This document shows positions 26,701-41,700 of a DNA stretch of 64,000 nt, one piece after another. The notes below the pieces were generated by a model. The model saw nothing but the letters and a program-made list of their open reading frames with translations. It did not search any database and was not told where the DNA came from. Position numbers and translations under genes: made by a program. The stretch is taken from assembly GCF_026151205.1 (NCBI RefSeq), contig NC_087078.1:6589675-6653674 (forward strand), read 5' to 3'. The DNA is from Bolinopsis microptera (taxonomy: Eukaryota; Ctenophora; Tentaculata; Lobata; Bolinopsidae). Every line of letters starts with the position of its first letter. The first letter of the stretch is position 1.

Positions 26701-29700
26701 CCCAAAAATTAAGATAAGATGATTTGTGAATTTGTCGCAGTCATCAAACGTTTCAGTTTGCAAATCTAAACAACTAACGCAAATCATATTTAATTAAAAA
26801 TAAAAACAAAACTTCCTTTCAGCCATATTACCAGTGATAATATTCACAATCTGACAAACTTCACACCCACGCTAATGACAGGGAGTAATCCAAATGAAAT
26901 ATAATATCACTCTACCTACACACTCCATACCCCTCTATAAGCATCTATTCTCCACAGTCCTCACTAATACGATTTTGGGTAAGCAATTCCTTCCTTAGAA
27001 GAGTTGTTTATCACAAATTCGATACAACTCCCTGCCTCACTCACACAATGGTCAAAATAGAAATACTAAAATAGAATATGCAGCGACTACATATTAGTAT
27101 GAGAGTTTCTTTCTGGTTTTACTTTGTTCCGATGGTGTTATCATATATGCGGATTTGTTGTTATATGCTGATATGTTTACACCGATTGCCTTTCAAAGAA
27201 AACGTTAAACATGCACACATTCCTCAACACACTAAATATTTCTAATACCTACTTTCGGTAGAATTACAGAATTGATTATTCACGAGCATCTGGATTGAAT
27301 AAAACAATGGTGCTTACAATAAAATATTTCCATGTTCATAATTATCCCATAAAATCTTAAACCAATAAGAACCAACACCCTGTACCAGTAACCAGACTCT
27401 CGATCGTCAGTGTCTAAGTGTGTACCAGCTTACTTATCTGCCTGTAATACGTCGCTGTAGCAGGACGGCATTGCAATCATCTGCGTATTTTGTTTTGTCT
27501 GTATTGTAAATTTGCCTACTGTCATATTGTCACTAGTTTATCTATCCCGAAGGTAGCAAATATCATATGGGGGATGAAGATCAGGAGAAAATGGTTGGAG
27601 AGACGGAGGAGTCTGCCCCGTTAGTGGCAGAGAAAAGGATTGTTAGCAGTGATGATTTGATAGAGGAGCTGGTTAGGAACCGGAGCTGGAAGTACACTGG
27701 CCTGGTCATGTCTTTGATGATAGTGTGGCTGGGAGGACCTACCACTCTCTACCTTACTTCATTTGCAGGTTACTAGAGTTACTATTGGGTTACTAGAGTT
27801 ACTATTGGGTTACTTCATTTGCAGGTTACTAAAGTTACTATTTGGTTGCTAGAATAAGTATTGGGTTACTAGAGTTACTATTGGGTTACTAGAGTTATTA
27901 TTTGGTTGCTAGAGTTACTATTTGGTTGTTAGAGTTACTATTGGGTTACTAGAGTCACTATTGGGTTGCTAGAGTTACTATCGGGTTACTAGAGTTACTA
28001 TTGGGTTACTAGAGTTACTATTGGGTTGCTAGAGTTACTATTTGGTTGCTAGAGTTACTATTGGGTTACTAGAGTTACTATTGGGATACTAGAGTCACTA
28101 TTGGGTTACTAGAGTTACTTAAAGGTTACTAGATTTAACGACAATATTATTAACGTTTATTTTGAATTGATATGGTCAGTATTTTCAGCTGCTTAATGTA
28201 ATAAAATGATCTATCCCAGGTATTGATCCAAAAGAAACCAACACCTGGGTCTGCAAATCTGAAAAATGCCTGAACTTGACGACTGCTAATTCCTCAATAC
28301 TTGAAGTGTTTCCTTGCAAAATGATCGAAATCGTGGACGGCAAAGAAGAACTGGTTCTCGAAGCGGCTGACATAGAATGGAAGCTCAATCACACCTCATT
28401 TTCAGCGGAATTTGATTTGTACTGCGATGTTGGATCCCGAAAGGCCCAAAAAACCTTGTTATCATCTATATACTTTGCCGGGGCACTAACAGGGCTTATA
28501 ATAGGTGGATACTTGCTTGATAAGATAGGTCGAAAGAAGAGTGCGATCATTGGCATCGTTATAGGAGGAGGGGCTCTTTTAGCCGGGATATTCTGCCACA
28601 GCTATTTTCTCCTACTTGCTATGAGATACTTTATCGGATTAGGTAACTACTTAACTTCAACAGCAATGTACATCCTAACCGTAGAGCTTGTGACAGCTAA
28701 ACCGAGGAATTTACTAAACGGCTGGACTGGGCTGATGTGGGCACTTGGGTATCCTATTGCCGCTGCTGTTGGATACTTCGTCACTGATTGGAACTACATG
28801 TTTCTGGCAGCTCTTATTGTTTTCCTACTCTCCACAATACAGGTTTTCGTCTGCATAGAGTCCCCCAGATTTTACCTGATGAACAACGACGTGGCGGCAG
28901 CAAAGGCAGCCTTCCAAGCTCTGGCGGACCTAAGCAACTTTGACATGGAACTTGAAAAGGTGGAGATCTCTGACGAATCGAAAGCAAAAGAGTTGGAACA
29001 GAGCACGAAGCAGCAGCTGATAGATCTGATAAAGTATCCTGCCCTCCGTTTAGAAACTGCCATGCTCATGATGCTCTGGACGTTCGTGGCCATGTTTTAC
29101 TACGGGTTCAACTTTGGGTGGGAGGCGCTGGCTCCTGACATGTACCTAGGATACGTAATGGGTGGAGTGGGGGAGATCATTGCGTACGCCCTGACTATCC
29201 CTCTGATAGCCTGGCTCGGAAGGAGGAGAGCCATGGCTGTCATGTTTGTAGGGGCCGCTCTGAGCTACCTTCTAGCTATACCTGATGTGCCGATTCTGGG
29301 TGAATATTCGATGGAGAACATCATGTGCTTGCTTGGGATTGTGTTCGTGTCTGGAACCTTCTCTGGAGTGTATATGTGGACAACAGAGATAGCACCGACC
29401 TCTCATGTGGGCCTAGTGTTCTGCCTTTCATCTGGTTCTGCCAGGATCGGCTCCTTCATCGGTCCTTATATCTTCAACAACTTGTATCCTAAAACCCACA
29501 AAGCGGTGCCTCTAGGCCTTCTGGCTGTTATCGCTGTTGTCTGTGTGCTGGGTTCCTTCCTGCTGGTGGAGACTGGAGATAAGACGATGGCGCTAACTCC
29601 TCAAGACATAGAGGAACGGCGAAAGGGCTACAAGCACCAGATCTAACGATAAAGAAACTTAGGGAATAGAGTTATAATTTTACTTAGACTGGAGATAAGA

Positions 29701-32700
29701 CTGGATATTTTACTTATGGCTTATGAATGACGTGGTATGTAGAACATTCAAATCAGTCGGATCTTATTGAAGTTTTGCTCCTTTATTCTATTCTAAAGAT
29801 GTTGCATACATGATGAAATGTGCAGCTTAAATTTTAAAATTAATAAATGATTATTCAATGCATCACGCCATCACATTGTATTTACCTTAGTCGGTAATAT
29901 TATGGATGTTAAAAATATGCACCGATATAAATATGGTTCTTTGGCCCGAAAAGAACCAAATTTGACCCCCCACAATTTTAACTGCGACTTTCCTTTCGTA
30001 ATAAAATTTCAAATCGAAAATATTGATCAAATTATTTTCGCAATTATAACCACATTGCCGCTTTCACAACAAATTTAATATTTTTTCATTAGACATCCGA
30101 TCCCTATCAGGTGTTAAAGTTGTCAATTAAATCAATGTTTATCACAAAATGCGATCGAAAATAGAAATAAAATCGTAGCAAGTCTCAGATCTCTGGTAGT
30201 TCCAATTTCTTATCGATGCTACTATCTTCTTGTATTATTCATCTGAAGTTGCTGATCTGAAATTTAAATTGAAATTGTTCCTAGTTAACCACTCAAATTG
30301 AAAGGATGGGGGCCGGGGGGAATAGTAGACAAATCGGACTTTTTGAACCAGAACTAACTTCAATTCAGCAAACAATAACGTAAGCATACTTCTGGACGTG
30401 AATGAAAGAAACGTTTAGCATATTATGACTGATTTACCAAAAGGAACACTAAAATTTGACTCGGGGGGTTAAATTATGGGGGGTAAAAATATGGACTGTT
30501 ATAAATATGGTTCTTTGGCCTGAAAAGGACCAAATTAGACCCCGCCATAATATTAGCGACTAAGGTAATGAACAAAACTTTAACGCTCTTTTATGTTAAC
30601 ACAATATGATAATAATTATACGTATACAATATATATGAATAAGTTGAATTAATTGAATTATAGATAAAATAGGAACTATGTTTTCTATAACTTTCAAAAT
30701 TCCCAGTTGGAAATTTGATGTACAAGCCTAAAATTCCTAATGAGACTAGTTTAACACGCGGGGTACAAATATTGTGATCCAATAACCCCATTTTTAGACT
30801 ACAAATAATTGTTTTGATGTTACGATTAAAAAACATTTCGAAATGAGAATACCTACTAATTAATTACAGTTACCTTATGATTGATGTGTTTTGATATGTC
30901 AAGTATTCTTATATAATGTTTATTTAATGATATCACTTATTTTGCTCTTAAATTCAAACTCTGCGTTTTCTCTTGGCGACAAATTTATTCAATGTTTTAA
31001 TCAAAAAAGGTGGGAATTTAAAACAATGTTTTCGTCGGTGACGGGGGGGGTACCAATGGCATAAAATGGCATAAATGGCATACGTTTTATGGCATAAATG
31101 GAAATTTTGATTGGCCAATTCTCCATTTATGCCATGAATTTAGGTCTTCATATTTGACTTTAAATTCGCAAATTATTATTAGTACTTGAATAAGAGACAT
31201 GTTTCATGCTTTATAACGCTTGGAATGATCGTTAAAGATTCATATGACAAATAAAGAAAATAGAAATGTATTATATCAAAAATGGCATAAATGGCATACG
31301 TTTTATGGCATAAATGGAAATTTTTATTGGCCAATTCTCCATTATGCCATTTATGCCATTGGTACCCCCCCTCGGTGACACACTATTTAAAATATCAACC
31401 ACCGACCTTGATTTTATATTTTATTTGACTCGATCAGGATCCTTTGTTACACTTCAGTTGACACTAACTAATGACTTAGCTAACAAACGAATATACAAAG
31501 GGAAAGATACTGAATATTAAACATTATACAACGGTGGACCAACCCCATGGGTCATTGGTGATAGAATAACTGTTATAGGATCTACATTTTTGTAAATGGA
31601 ATTTCCCGAAATGTAGGCCGGCCATGAAGGAGAAGATCTTTAAGATTAGACAAACTAAGATTTTTATTCTAGCTTTCGCGACAGTTTATTACCTCTGTAT
31701 TCTGTTGACGGGAGTTTTATAAGATCACCTTGTGTATGATGAATTTAAGTTTGACTGATCTGAACGGAATTGGACGTGACATAAACAATGACTCAGATCT
31801 TTAAAATTCGAAGGATTAACATCGGAAATTTAAGTCACAAAAACAGGGTTAACGGACAATTTCGGTTCGTCATTTTGTCGGAGATTTCTCATTTAAACAA
31901 TTATTGGATATAGCATATCGAGCTTATTGAATCATTATCAAGTAAGTGCAAATATCAGGTTGAACAGGAATTATCCACAAAGCGGTGCCTCTAGGCCTTC
32001 TGGTTGTTATCACTGTTGTATGGGTTCTGGGTTTCTTCTTGTTGGTGGAGACCGGAGACAGCGCTAACTGTGCAGGACATAGATAAACGTAGAAAGCACC
32101 AGATCTAGCGTTAAAGAAACTTAGATGAATTATACTTCCTTTAGACTTGGACTATTGAAAGACTAGAGATATTTCTTTTAACTTATGAAAAGAATTTTTT
32201 AATTTTAATTTCTCTTAGTTAGTTTAAAAACTTTACTTATAAGTAAATCTTTTTTGACTATGCGTAAGTCAGCGAGGTTTTCATAGAAATCTTCTGTCGA
32301 AATCATCAGCTGATTAATCCCGAAAACTGCAATCCAACGGCAATGCAACTATCTAAAAGAACCTCACGGAGTTGGCAAGTAACTCGGACCGACTGCTTCA
32401 TATTTAGAAGCTTAGTCAAAATATTAACACTAACAAACAGATAGTTTGAACTAGTAACCAGTGACATGTAACTAATGAACAAGATATGATTGTGGGAAAT
32501 TGGTAGATCACCGACCGGCTATAAGCCGGTTATAAGCCGGCTATAAACCGGCTTATAGCCGGCTACAATTTTTATAGCCGGCTATAAGCCGGCTTATAGC
32601 CGGTTAGTAGCCGCTTACATTTGTTGTTGAGCGACGGCTATTAGCCGGTTATAAGCCGGCTATTAGCCGTTTAGGCATCGGCTATAAGAAATTCAGTGAA

Positions 32701-35700
32701 AACGGCTATTAGCCGGTTATAAGCCGGCTATTAGCCGTTTAGGTATCGAAAGTGGTTATAAGCCGGCTATAAGATATTAATTCAACCACATCGTACTGAA
32801 CGATAGTCAGGAGCCGGCTATAAGAAATTCAGGGAAACCGGCTATTAGCCGGCTATAAGCCGTTTAGGTATCAAAAGTGGTTATAAGCCGGCTATAAGCC
32901 GGCTATAAGATATTAATTCAACCACATCGTACTGAACGATAGTCAGGAGCCGGCTATAAGAAATTCAGGGAAACCGGCTATTAGCCGGTTATAAGCCGGC
33001 TATTAGCCGGCTATAAGCCGTTTAGGTATAAAAAGTGGTTATAAGCCGGCTATAAGATATTAAAGGACCAGTTAACTGAAAAATTTGTAGTCTCCAATTT
33101 GGCTAAGATTTAATTCAGCTGTGACAAACTGGTAAAGAATCGTATCGCCGAAAGAACCAACTCTCTAGCGTACGTGTAACGCGTGTTATTGCAATAATAA
33201 GCTGTGGCCTCGTGACGTCATAAAGTCCCTCAGTGCGCGCTTGCATAGCGTAATACATTGCAAATGTTTATCATCGTCAATAAAACACGTGTAACTCACT
33301 CAAATTTTAGAATTATGACTATTACCCTAGTTCTCCAAAATCCTTATAGTTTTGGCTATCATCCTAACTAAAGGAATAGCTGATTGGATGTACAGTGCTC
33401 ACGTCATGATTTTAAACAGTGACATAATTTCTTGAACAGTGGCGGGTGAATGTACGGTTAGAAAGTTTCTGCTATTACAACTTATGTCATATAATGTGAT
33501 AATTTTGGATTGTTTTCATTGCTTAATTACACAAGCAGGGAGACTGTACCGATTATTTTTCCCCAGTCCATGAAACTCTAACGAATTTAGAAAGGATCTA
33601 GATAAGTAGGAGTTTGTTCAATTCCGAGAGCAATTATATTTATATCATAGCGAAATTTCTAACTTTAATCGGCATGTGTCAGCCAGTACAGGAGACAAGA
33701 AGTCTGGCTACTTTACGGCCGTTCCTCTGGGACCATTAGTAGAAGTAGCTTCTATCAGAACAGTGCCGTGGGAACAGAATTCCCGCCAAAATACCCGGTC
33801 TACCAAATAGTAATACTGATTGGTGTGTACGGTGTGCGGTGTGTTTTGAATTAGACTTACGGCTTACCTAGTTGTTATCCTAATTGTATTATCATCGGTA
33901 CATAACATAAATAAACTACTGGTAAGTTTAAATACCAAGTGCAAACGTGTTCAGTCAATCGACCCACTGAACAACTATAGAATTTCCAAGACCCTATTAT
34001 TCTCTGGCCATATATTACGGCACGATCGATTGTTAGGTGGCTAAACTACCAACGTTAATCTATACAATTCTAAAACTATGAGCTAGCACTTTAATCTAAA
34101 AATACACTTTTTATATTACTCCTGATTTTTACATTTCACGTAAAACATTGTCGCCACAGGTTGATCATGGACACTAACAGCTTAATTTGAGATAAATGAC
34201 ATATGAGTTTCTCTAAAGTTAACTCTAAAGTTGTGTAGTCCAGTCATTTATGGACATTTATGGAAATGAACCTGCAAATGTTCAAATCGAGCATGTCCAT
34301 CGGGGAACTCTAATCATTACAGACAAATGGAAAGGGTACCTCCACCTCGACAAGCATGGCTACCGGCACGAGGACGTTAACCATTCGAGAGGATTTGTGA
34401 ACCCCACAACCGGAGCTCACACCAATGGAATAGAGGGATCCTGGTTCCACGCTAAACGACACATGAGACGGGGACAAGGAAAGACGCGCACAGATTCTTT
34501 GGCAATGGGAGCAGCTCTACAGGAGTATATGTGGCTAAAGAAACAACATATCACCAGATCCGATGCTGATTGTAGAAGACTTTTCTTCAGGGAATTGCCG
34601 CTTTTGTTTGACAGAATTTTTAGTTAAAAATTGAATTGTTGTATTTAATAATCATTTGACAAATGTGTGAACATCCCTAACAGCGGAGTCTCACTGATAT
34701 TGAATCTAGTCTACAATAATTACTAGTCTACAATAATTACTATGTCTACAATTACTATGTTCATTTTTCCTAAGTTTCTTATAGCCGGCTCCTGACTATC
34801 GTTCTTCGCCATGAAAATGAGTTAATATCTTATAGCAAATTACCCGCAGGCGTAACTGGTTACAATGACAACCGTTACACAAATTACCCGCAGTTCAGTA
34901 CCATGACATTGAGTTTATATCTTATAGCCGCCTTATAGCCGGCTTATAGCCGGCTTATAACCACTTTTGATACCTAAACGGCTTATAGCCGGCTAATAGC
35001 CGGCTTATAACCGGCTAATAGCCGGTTTCCCTGAATTTCTTATAGCCGGCTCCTGACTATCGTTCAGTACGATGTGGTTGAATTAATATCTTATAGCCGG
35101 CTTATAGCCGGCTTATAACCACTTTTGATACCTAAACGGCTTATAGCCGGCTAATAGCCGGCTTATAACCGGATAATAGCCGGTTTCCCTGAATTTCTTA
35201 TAGCCGGCTCCTGACTATCGTTCAGTGCGATGTGGTTGAATTAATATCTTAAAGCCGGCTTATAGCCGGCTTATAGCCGGCTAATAGCCGTTTTCGCTGA
35301 ATTTCTTATAGCCGGCTCCTGACTATCGTTCAGTACGATGTGGTTGAGTTAATATCTTATAGCCGGCTTATAGCCGGCTTATAGCCGGCTTTTAACCACT
35401 TTCAATACCAAAACAGCTAATAGCCGGCTTATAACCGGCTAATAGCCGTCGCTCAACAACAAATGTAAGCGGCTATAAGCCGGCTTATAGCCGGCTTATA
35501 ACCGGCTTATAGCCGGTCGGTGATCTACCAATTTCCCATCATTGTTTATGAGTGCCTGGCATGGTAGCAAAATATTCACCCCTCACGTCATATTAAGATC
35601 GATTAAAACTTATTTCAAAGAGTCTTGGAAGTTGGAACTTGTACATTAACTCTTCTCAGAAACTAGATTTTTACCGCAATCTAAAATCAAGCTTTGGGGA

Positions 35701-38700
35701 AGAGATCACGTGATTAGGTACATTGACAGGGCAAATACCGTCAGACTCCGCATAAGTGCGCAGCGGCTGGAGGTTGAATTACCTCATCGGTCATAATTAT
35801 CACGGACATTACTTTAAATCAATGGTTTACGTTCTTTTTGCTTTTTTGTGAATTCGACCACTGTTGAAACTGCATATTTATTGAGGATAGCTTTACAAAT
35901 AAGAGGGTCAGTAAATAAAATTACCACATGTGTTTCTCTCACTCACTTTCGATAAGACACATTGGAAATTCTTACTTCCATAAGATTCGGAATAGTCCAA
36001 TCAGTAACTACTAAAAAGAAGTGCAGCAAATTTGGCGAAAAAAAACAACACACACACCCCTTCCGAGCACGCATTGCAAAGGGGAGGCCTGCCAGTGCCC
36101 TTGGCCTCCCTGGCTACGTGCCTGGTTAGAATGCAGTGTTACATATTTTTAATTAAGGACTTACGTAGATTTTGTGTAATTAATCTTCATTAGGGATGGA
36201 AAATTGACATAGCTCTGCACCCGTGTCAATATGTTCATTATATGCAAGCCTCTTGATTTATAATCACCGAGTCTAGTAATTGTTTAAGAGAGTTCTCTGG
36301 CAGTTACGAAACTCGAGAGACTGTGGGATACTGAAGGGAAAGGAAGAAGTTCTAACGAGCTCTTCTCAAACACAAGGATATATTCTTGTGAACTCGGCTA
36401 GTATATATGAAACATTTGTCGTGGAGTTGTAGAGGGAGTTATGTGCCTCGCCGGGCTAAAGTAGTGGATGACCTTGCTGTACGGCAAGTTAAACAAGGAT
36501 CTGAAATTACTAGGTTCCGTACAGACTCAGCTCTGCACCCGTGTCAATATGTTCATTATATGCAAGCCTCTTGATTTATAATCACCGAGTCTAGTAATTG
36601 TTTAAGAGAGTTCTCTGGCAGTTACGAAACTCGAGAGACTGTGGGATACTGAAGGGAAAGGAAGAAGTTCTAACGAGCTCTTCTCAAACACAAGGATATA
36701 TTCTTGTGAACTCGGCTAGTATATATGAAACATTTGTCGTGGAGTTGTAGAGGGAGTTATGTGCCTCGCCGGGCTAAAGTAGTGGATGACCTTGCTGTAC
36801 GGCAAGTTAAACAAGGATCTGAAATTACTAGGTTCCGTACAGACTCAGCTCTGCACCCGTGTCAATATGTTCATTATATGCAAGCTTCTTGATTTATAAT
36901 CACCGAGTCTAGTAATTGTTTAAGAGAGTTCTCTGGCAGTTACGAAACTCGAGAGACTGTGGGATACTGAAGGGAAAGGAAGAAGTTCTAACGAGCTCTT
37001 CTCAAACACAAGGATATATTCTTGTGAACTCGGCTAGTATATATGAAACATTTGTCGTGGAGTTGTAGAGGGAGTTATGTGCCTCGCCGGGCTAAAGTAG
37101 TGGATGACCTTGCTGTACGGCAAGTTAAACAAGGATCTGAAATTACTAGGTTCCGTACAGACTCAGCTCTGCACCCGTGTCAATATGTTCATTATATGCA
37201 AGCCTCTTGATTTATAAGAATAAAACCGCAAATCAAATAAATCTCGGGAGTTTTTATCTCTAAAAATATAATTCATTATAATCAGCTCTGAATAATGCAT
37301 ATATTCACAATTTCACAGCGTATTATTGTCGATATACTCACTCTACGCTGAATTACGGCCTCGTCGCTAATTAATATTAAACAACAGGGCCGTCTTATTC
37401 ACAGTTATGCAGGATGCTACGATTAAGCTCTGGTATATAAAGCCACAGACCTTTCTACAAATGTCTCACCCTCCAATCTCTTACCAGATTTTCCCTTTCA
37501 CTTCCTGAACGATTCTTTCTAGCTTTGCAGCTATCGTTATGATCTCATAAACTTTCTAAATTTCTCACTTGTCGGTTTTTATACCTAAAATTGTAAATAA
37601 TTGTGCGAGAAACTCAAAATTGTTTGGAAAACGGTCATACATCCGTATCCCGATGGTACTGTCGCGGCACTCTCGTAGCACTCTCGTGGCACTCTCGTGG
37701 CACTCTCGTGGCACTCTCGCGGCACTCTCGTGGCACTCTCGTGGCACTATGGCGGCACTCTGGCAGCATAGTGCAAACTTTCAATCATGTTCTTTCAAAA
37801 GCATACGACAATCATTATACCTTCATTATTATCTTTTCACAATAACCACGGTGTCATAAAAGCATTACCCTTTAATTACTAACCTTGTCGAAGCCTTGTG
37901 ATTTACAATCCTGATCTGGTGACGTGTCACATGCTATCAGCTTATTTGATACAGCAAAGTTCGACGAACTGCATGCAGTTAGCTTCTGTTGAAAACATCC
38001 CATGATCTCGAAACTCCTCGTAGCTGGCTTACTTGAAAGATCGGGAAGTGTGGACCATCACTGATGCTATTTCCCTATGGAGCTCGTCTTAGATGACATA
38101 TTCTGTGACATGATTGCAAGGTACAACGTAGCATTCACATGACACACCTCACGTCCTCACGTTAAGTTAATACCTACGTCATACCAATCCAGATTATAAA
38201 ACAACTGAAGTTGAACATTGCACGTGGGACTTGTTATTGCTATACCCTAAAGGTATCCTTCAGGAATGTTATCGCAACGCCAATAAGCTGATAGCCTGTG
38301 ACACGTCACCAGATCAGGATTGTAAATCACAAGGCTTCGACAAGGTTAGTAATTAAAGGGTAATACTTTTATGACACCGTGGTTATTTTGAAAAGATAAT
38401 AATGAAGGTATAATGATTGTCGTATGCTTTTGAAAGAACATGATTGAAAGTTGGCACTAGTAGTAAAGGGGGTATAAAAGTAAAGGGGGTAAAAAGTAAA
38501 GGGGGTAAATAATAAAGGGGGTAAATAGTAAAGGGGTAAATAGTAAAGGGGGTAAATAGTATTGTGAATATAAGAGGCACGGTCATGCTTGCCAGCATTG
38601 TGAAATATAATATATTTACAATAAATTATGCAATCACAACATTATAATCAACAAAATAAATTTAATCACAGAATCTCTGCTGGCCGATGTTTATTTTGTA

Positions 38701-41700
38701 CCTATAAAAGTGCGTGAATTAAGGTCGTTCAGTGTGTTAAGTGCGTTGTGTTTTTAAAATGCGTAAAGTGCACACGAACCAACTATAACTCCTGTTACGT
38801 GATTGGTCTGATAGGTGTCACGTGACGTAACTTTTCAATACCTATCAGCCGCTGGGGATGAACCAACCATAGACCCGCTCATAATATAATCCAGTTGTGA
38901 TGATTATTTTAACTTCATGTTTACCTGCTGTGTGTTCTCTTTGACTCTGTTTTTATGCTAAGCCTTCTATTTGTTAACAAAGGTCGAATTTCTCAGCTGA
39001 TATTTAAAATTCAACAACACTTGCCCATAATCCATATTCTCATATTAAATCTGCTTTAACACATGGTGACATAACCTTAACCATTTTGTGTAGATGTTAC
39101 GAGAATTAAACCAACATTTCAAAATGATAATGCGTACTAAATTATTCCAGCTACCTTCTGATTGATGTGTTTAAACATGCCAATTATTCTTATATATCAC
39201 GCATTTCGTTCAAACCCATATGCTGTGAGACATGGGTCATTATTTAATTTGATGTATCGATTTATTAAAATGGCCTCTTCGAAATTGCGGCCCATCCCAC
39301 CCACTAGTTGAGGGTGATATCACAGTTGGTTCGTGCGTCAATTTTTCGGGAAAAGTTTTTCCGTGAAAAATGTGGTCAGTGAAAAACTTGTCCGTGACAA
39401 TTATGTCCGATAAGGCAGGTCCAGGATTTATATCAGGATATACAGGGCGTCCCAGAGCTGCATATACCTAATTTTCACAATTTTAGTATAAAATTTGAAA
39501 GTCAGATTTTAACCGATGAATGCACAGTTGACAGTACAGTAAACTGATAAGATAAGTAAGTCAACAGAGTCATGGCAGATGCAGAAGTAGATCCAATTGG
39601 TCGCCCGGGAAAGAAGCTGAATGTCGTTGGGATGGTCGGACTCATCGTCTTCTATCTCATCATTTTCTTTGCTGGAATTCTTTCTCACAAGTAAGTGACA
39701 CTAAATGCATTAATACGTAAATAATAAACGGTTAAATTCTTAAGACCCAGACGGCTTGAAACTCGTAACGTAATGCGGTAAGGTGTTACATGATGCGTTA
39801 TGAACCATCTAGTAAGACATCAATAAATTCGTCGCTCTACGAGTTAAACATTTTATTAAGTTAAACATTTCCTTAATAAATTTTCTCAATAAATACTAGA
39901 GTGTTGAGGAGAAAATCAAGGAAAGATATCCGGAAGATGCAGGTTGAAAGTAAAACTGAAGACATGATGTTGGCTGGTCGGGACATCAACTACTTCGTGG
40001 GTGTCTTCACCATGACAGCAACGTGGGTTGGGGGAGGTTATATAAACGGTTAGTTCCAATAACACTTATTGTGTGTCTAAAATACTGAATGCCGAAGATA
40101 AATACCAGGTTGTACCTCGTTTTGTACGGCTCGTGAGTGGCTATTTTACTTTGTTCGATTCATGGTCCAAAATATGAATAAAGTCCTGTTTTCTTCTGTA
40201 AATGAGTTCTTTTAGTTTTACAGTAACAAACATTGTTCTTACCAGGAACCGCGGAGTCCGTGCTAGAGAACGGTCTTGTCTGGACACTAGCCCCGGTAGG
40301 TTACTCAATAGCCATGTTTTTGGGAGGCTTGTTCTTTGCGGAGAAGATGAGGAAAAGAAAATTCGTCACAATGTTAGACCCACTACAGGAGAAATATGGA
40401 AAACCTCTCGGGGCTCTCTTCTACATTCCTGCTTTTTCAGGAGAGGTAAGGCTTACAATTCATATGTATGATTAAGGTTTGGTTAGTTTGCCCGGATAGA
40501 AACGTATCCTTAATCTACATAGCTGATGTGGTTTTATTTTTTCAGAAATCAGAATTCTATTTCTAAACAATTTCAGATTCTTTGGTCCGCATCCATCCTA
40601 GCTGCTCTTGGAACTTCTCTCCGAGTCATCTGTGGTATCGATGATACTACGTCTATCATTGCCAGTGCAGCAATTGCTATGACCTACACTCTTTTCGGAG
40701 GTAGGCCTGTAGTACAAACTACATTTGTTGGAAAATTCAAATGTTGCAGGGACTTTTTCGTTGAAGATCTACTTTAGAATAACTATACCGAGCCACCGAG
40801 GGGTGATTTATTGTTAACAACAGCAACATTTTATTTCAGGGTTATACTCCGTGGCCTTTACCGATGTTTTCCAACTGATATGTATATTCTTTGGATTGAT
40901 ATTCGCCATTCCATTCATGGTGAATAATCCTAATGTGGAAATTCCTCTGAGAAGCAGTAATTTGACCATGTTCATGGATCAGGAACAAAGTTACTCCAGG
41001 TTCATTGGAAAGCTTGAAAAGGAGGATGCAGGCGTTTGGGTAAAATATGATTTTAACCTAACCTTCATAACAAATGGTATAAGTTAGAGTGGCTCTGAGG
41101 GATCCTATCAGCTTAACTAAATGCTATCATTTACCTCATTAACACACTTTATAATAAAGCTGGGGCAGTATTCTATTTTTCTGAGAGTTCGAAGTGAATG
41201 ATCCCCGTAATCTCTAAAGTCCATTTCTCAAGACTATTTTTATTCAGGTTGACCAAGCCACCATGCTGATGTTAGGAGGAATCCCATGGCAAGCGTACTT
41301 CCAGCGTGTTCTGTCAGCTAGAGATGTCAGCGTTGCTAAGACTCTTTCCTTCGCTGCAGCACCTGGGTGCTTCGCCGCTGCCATTCCTCCTGTCGTTATC
41401 GGTGAGTTGTGGTATATCTTAATTTGATTCCTTCTGGTTTATATTTCTTTCACAGAATCGAGACAGATTAAATCTAAATACTTAGGTATCTGCAAAACTT
41501 AATTCAGAGATAAATAGATATCCTTATTCCTTATTCCTTATTCCTTATTCCTTATTCCTTATTCTTGCAACATCCTTCGTAATTGTAATTTGTATGTGCT
41601 CTATATGACGTATTTAAAAACATAAAAACCGATTCTTCAGATTTTTGTTTCATTTGTTTCTTTAACCAATAATAATTCCCAGGTTTGATAGCAATGAACA

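Noticed and set aside
36211-37218. Possible rRNA, snRNA or spliced-leader repeat
   Set aside because: No conserved rRNA block, Sm site or donor pattern recognised in the 318-bp unit.
37565-37859. Repeated tetrapeptide open frames on both strands
   Set aside because: Direct products of the 12-bp minisatellite in several frames; no start context or flanking exons.
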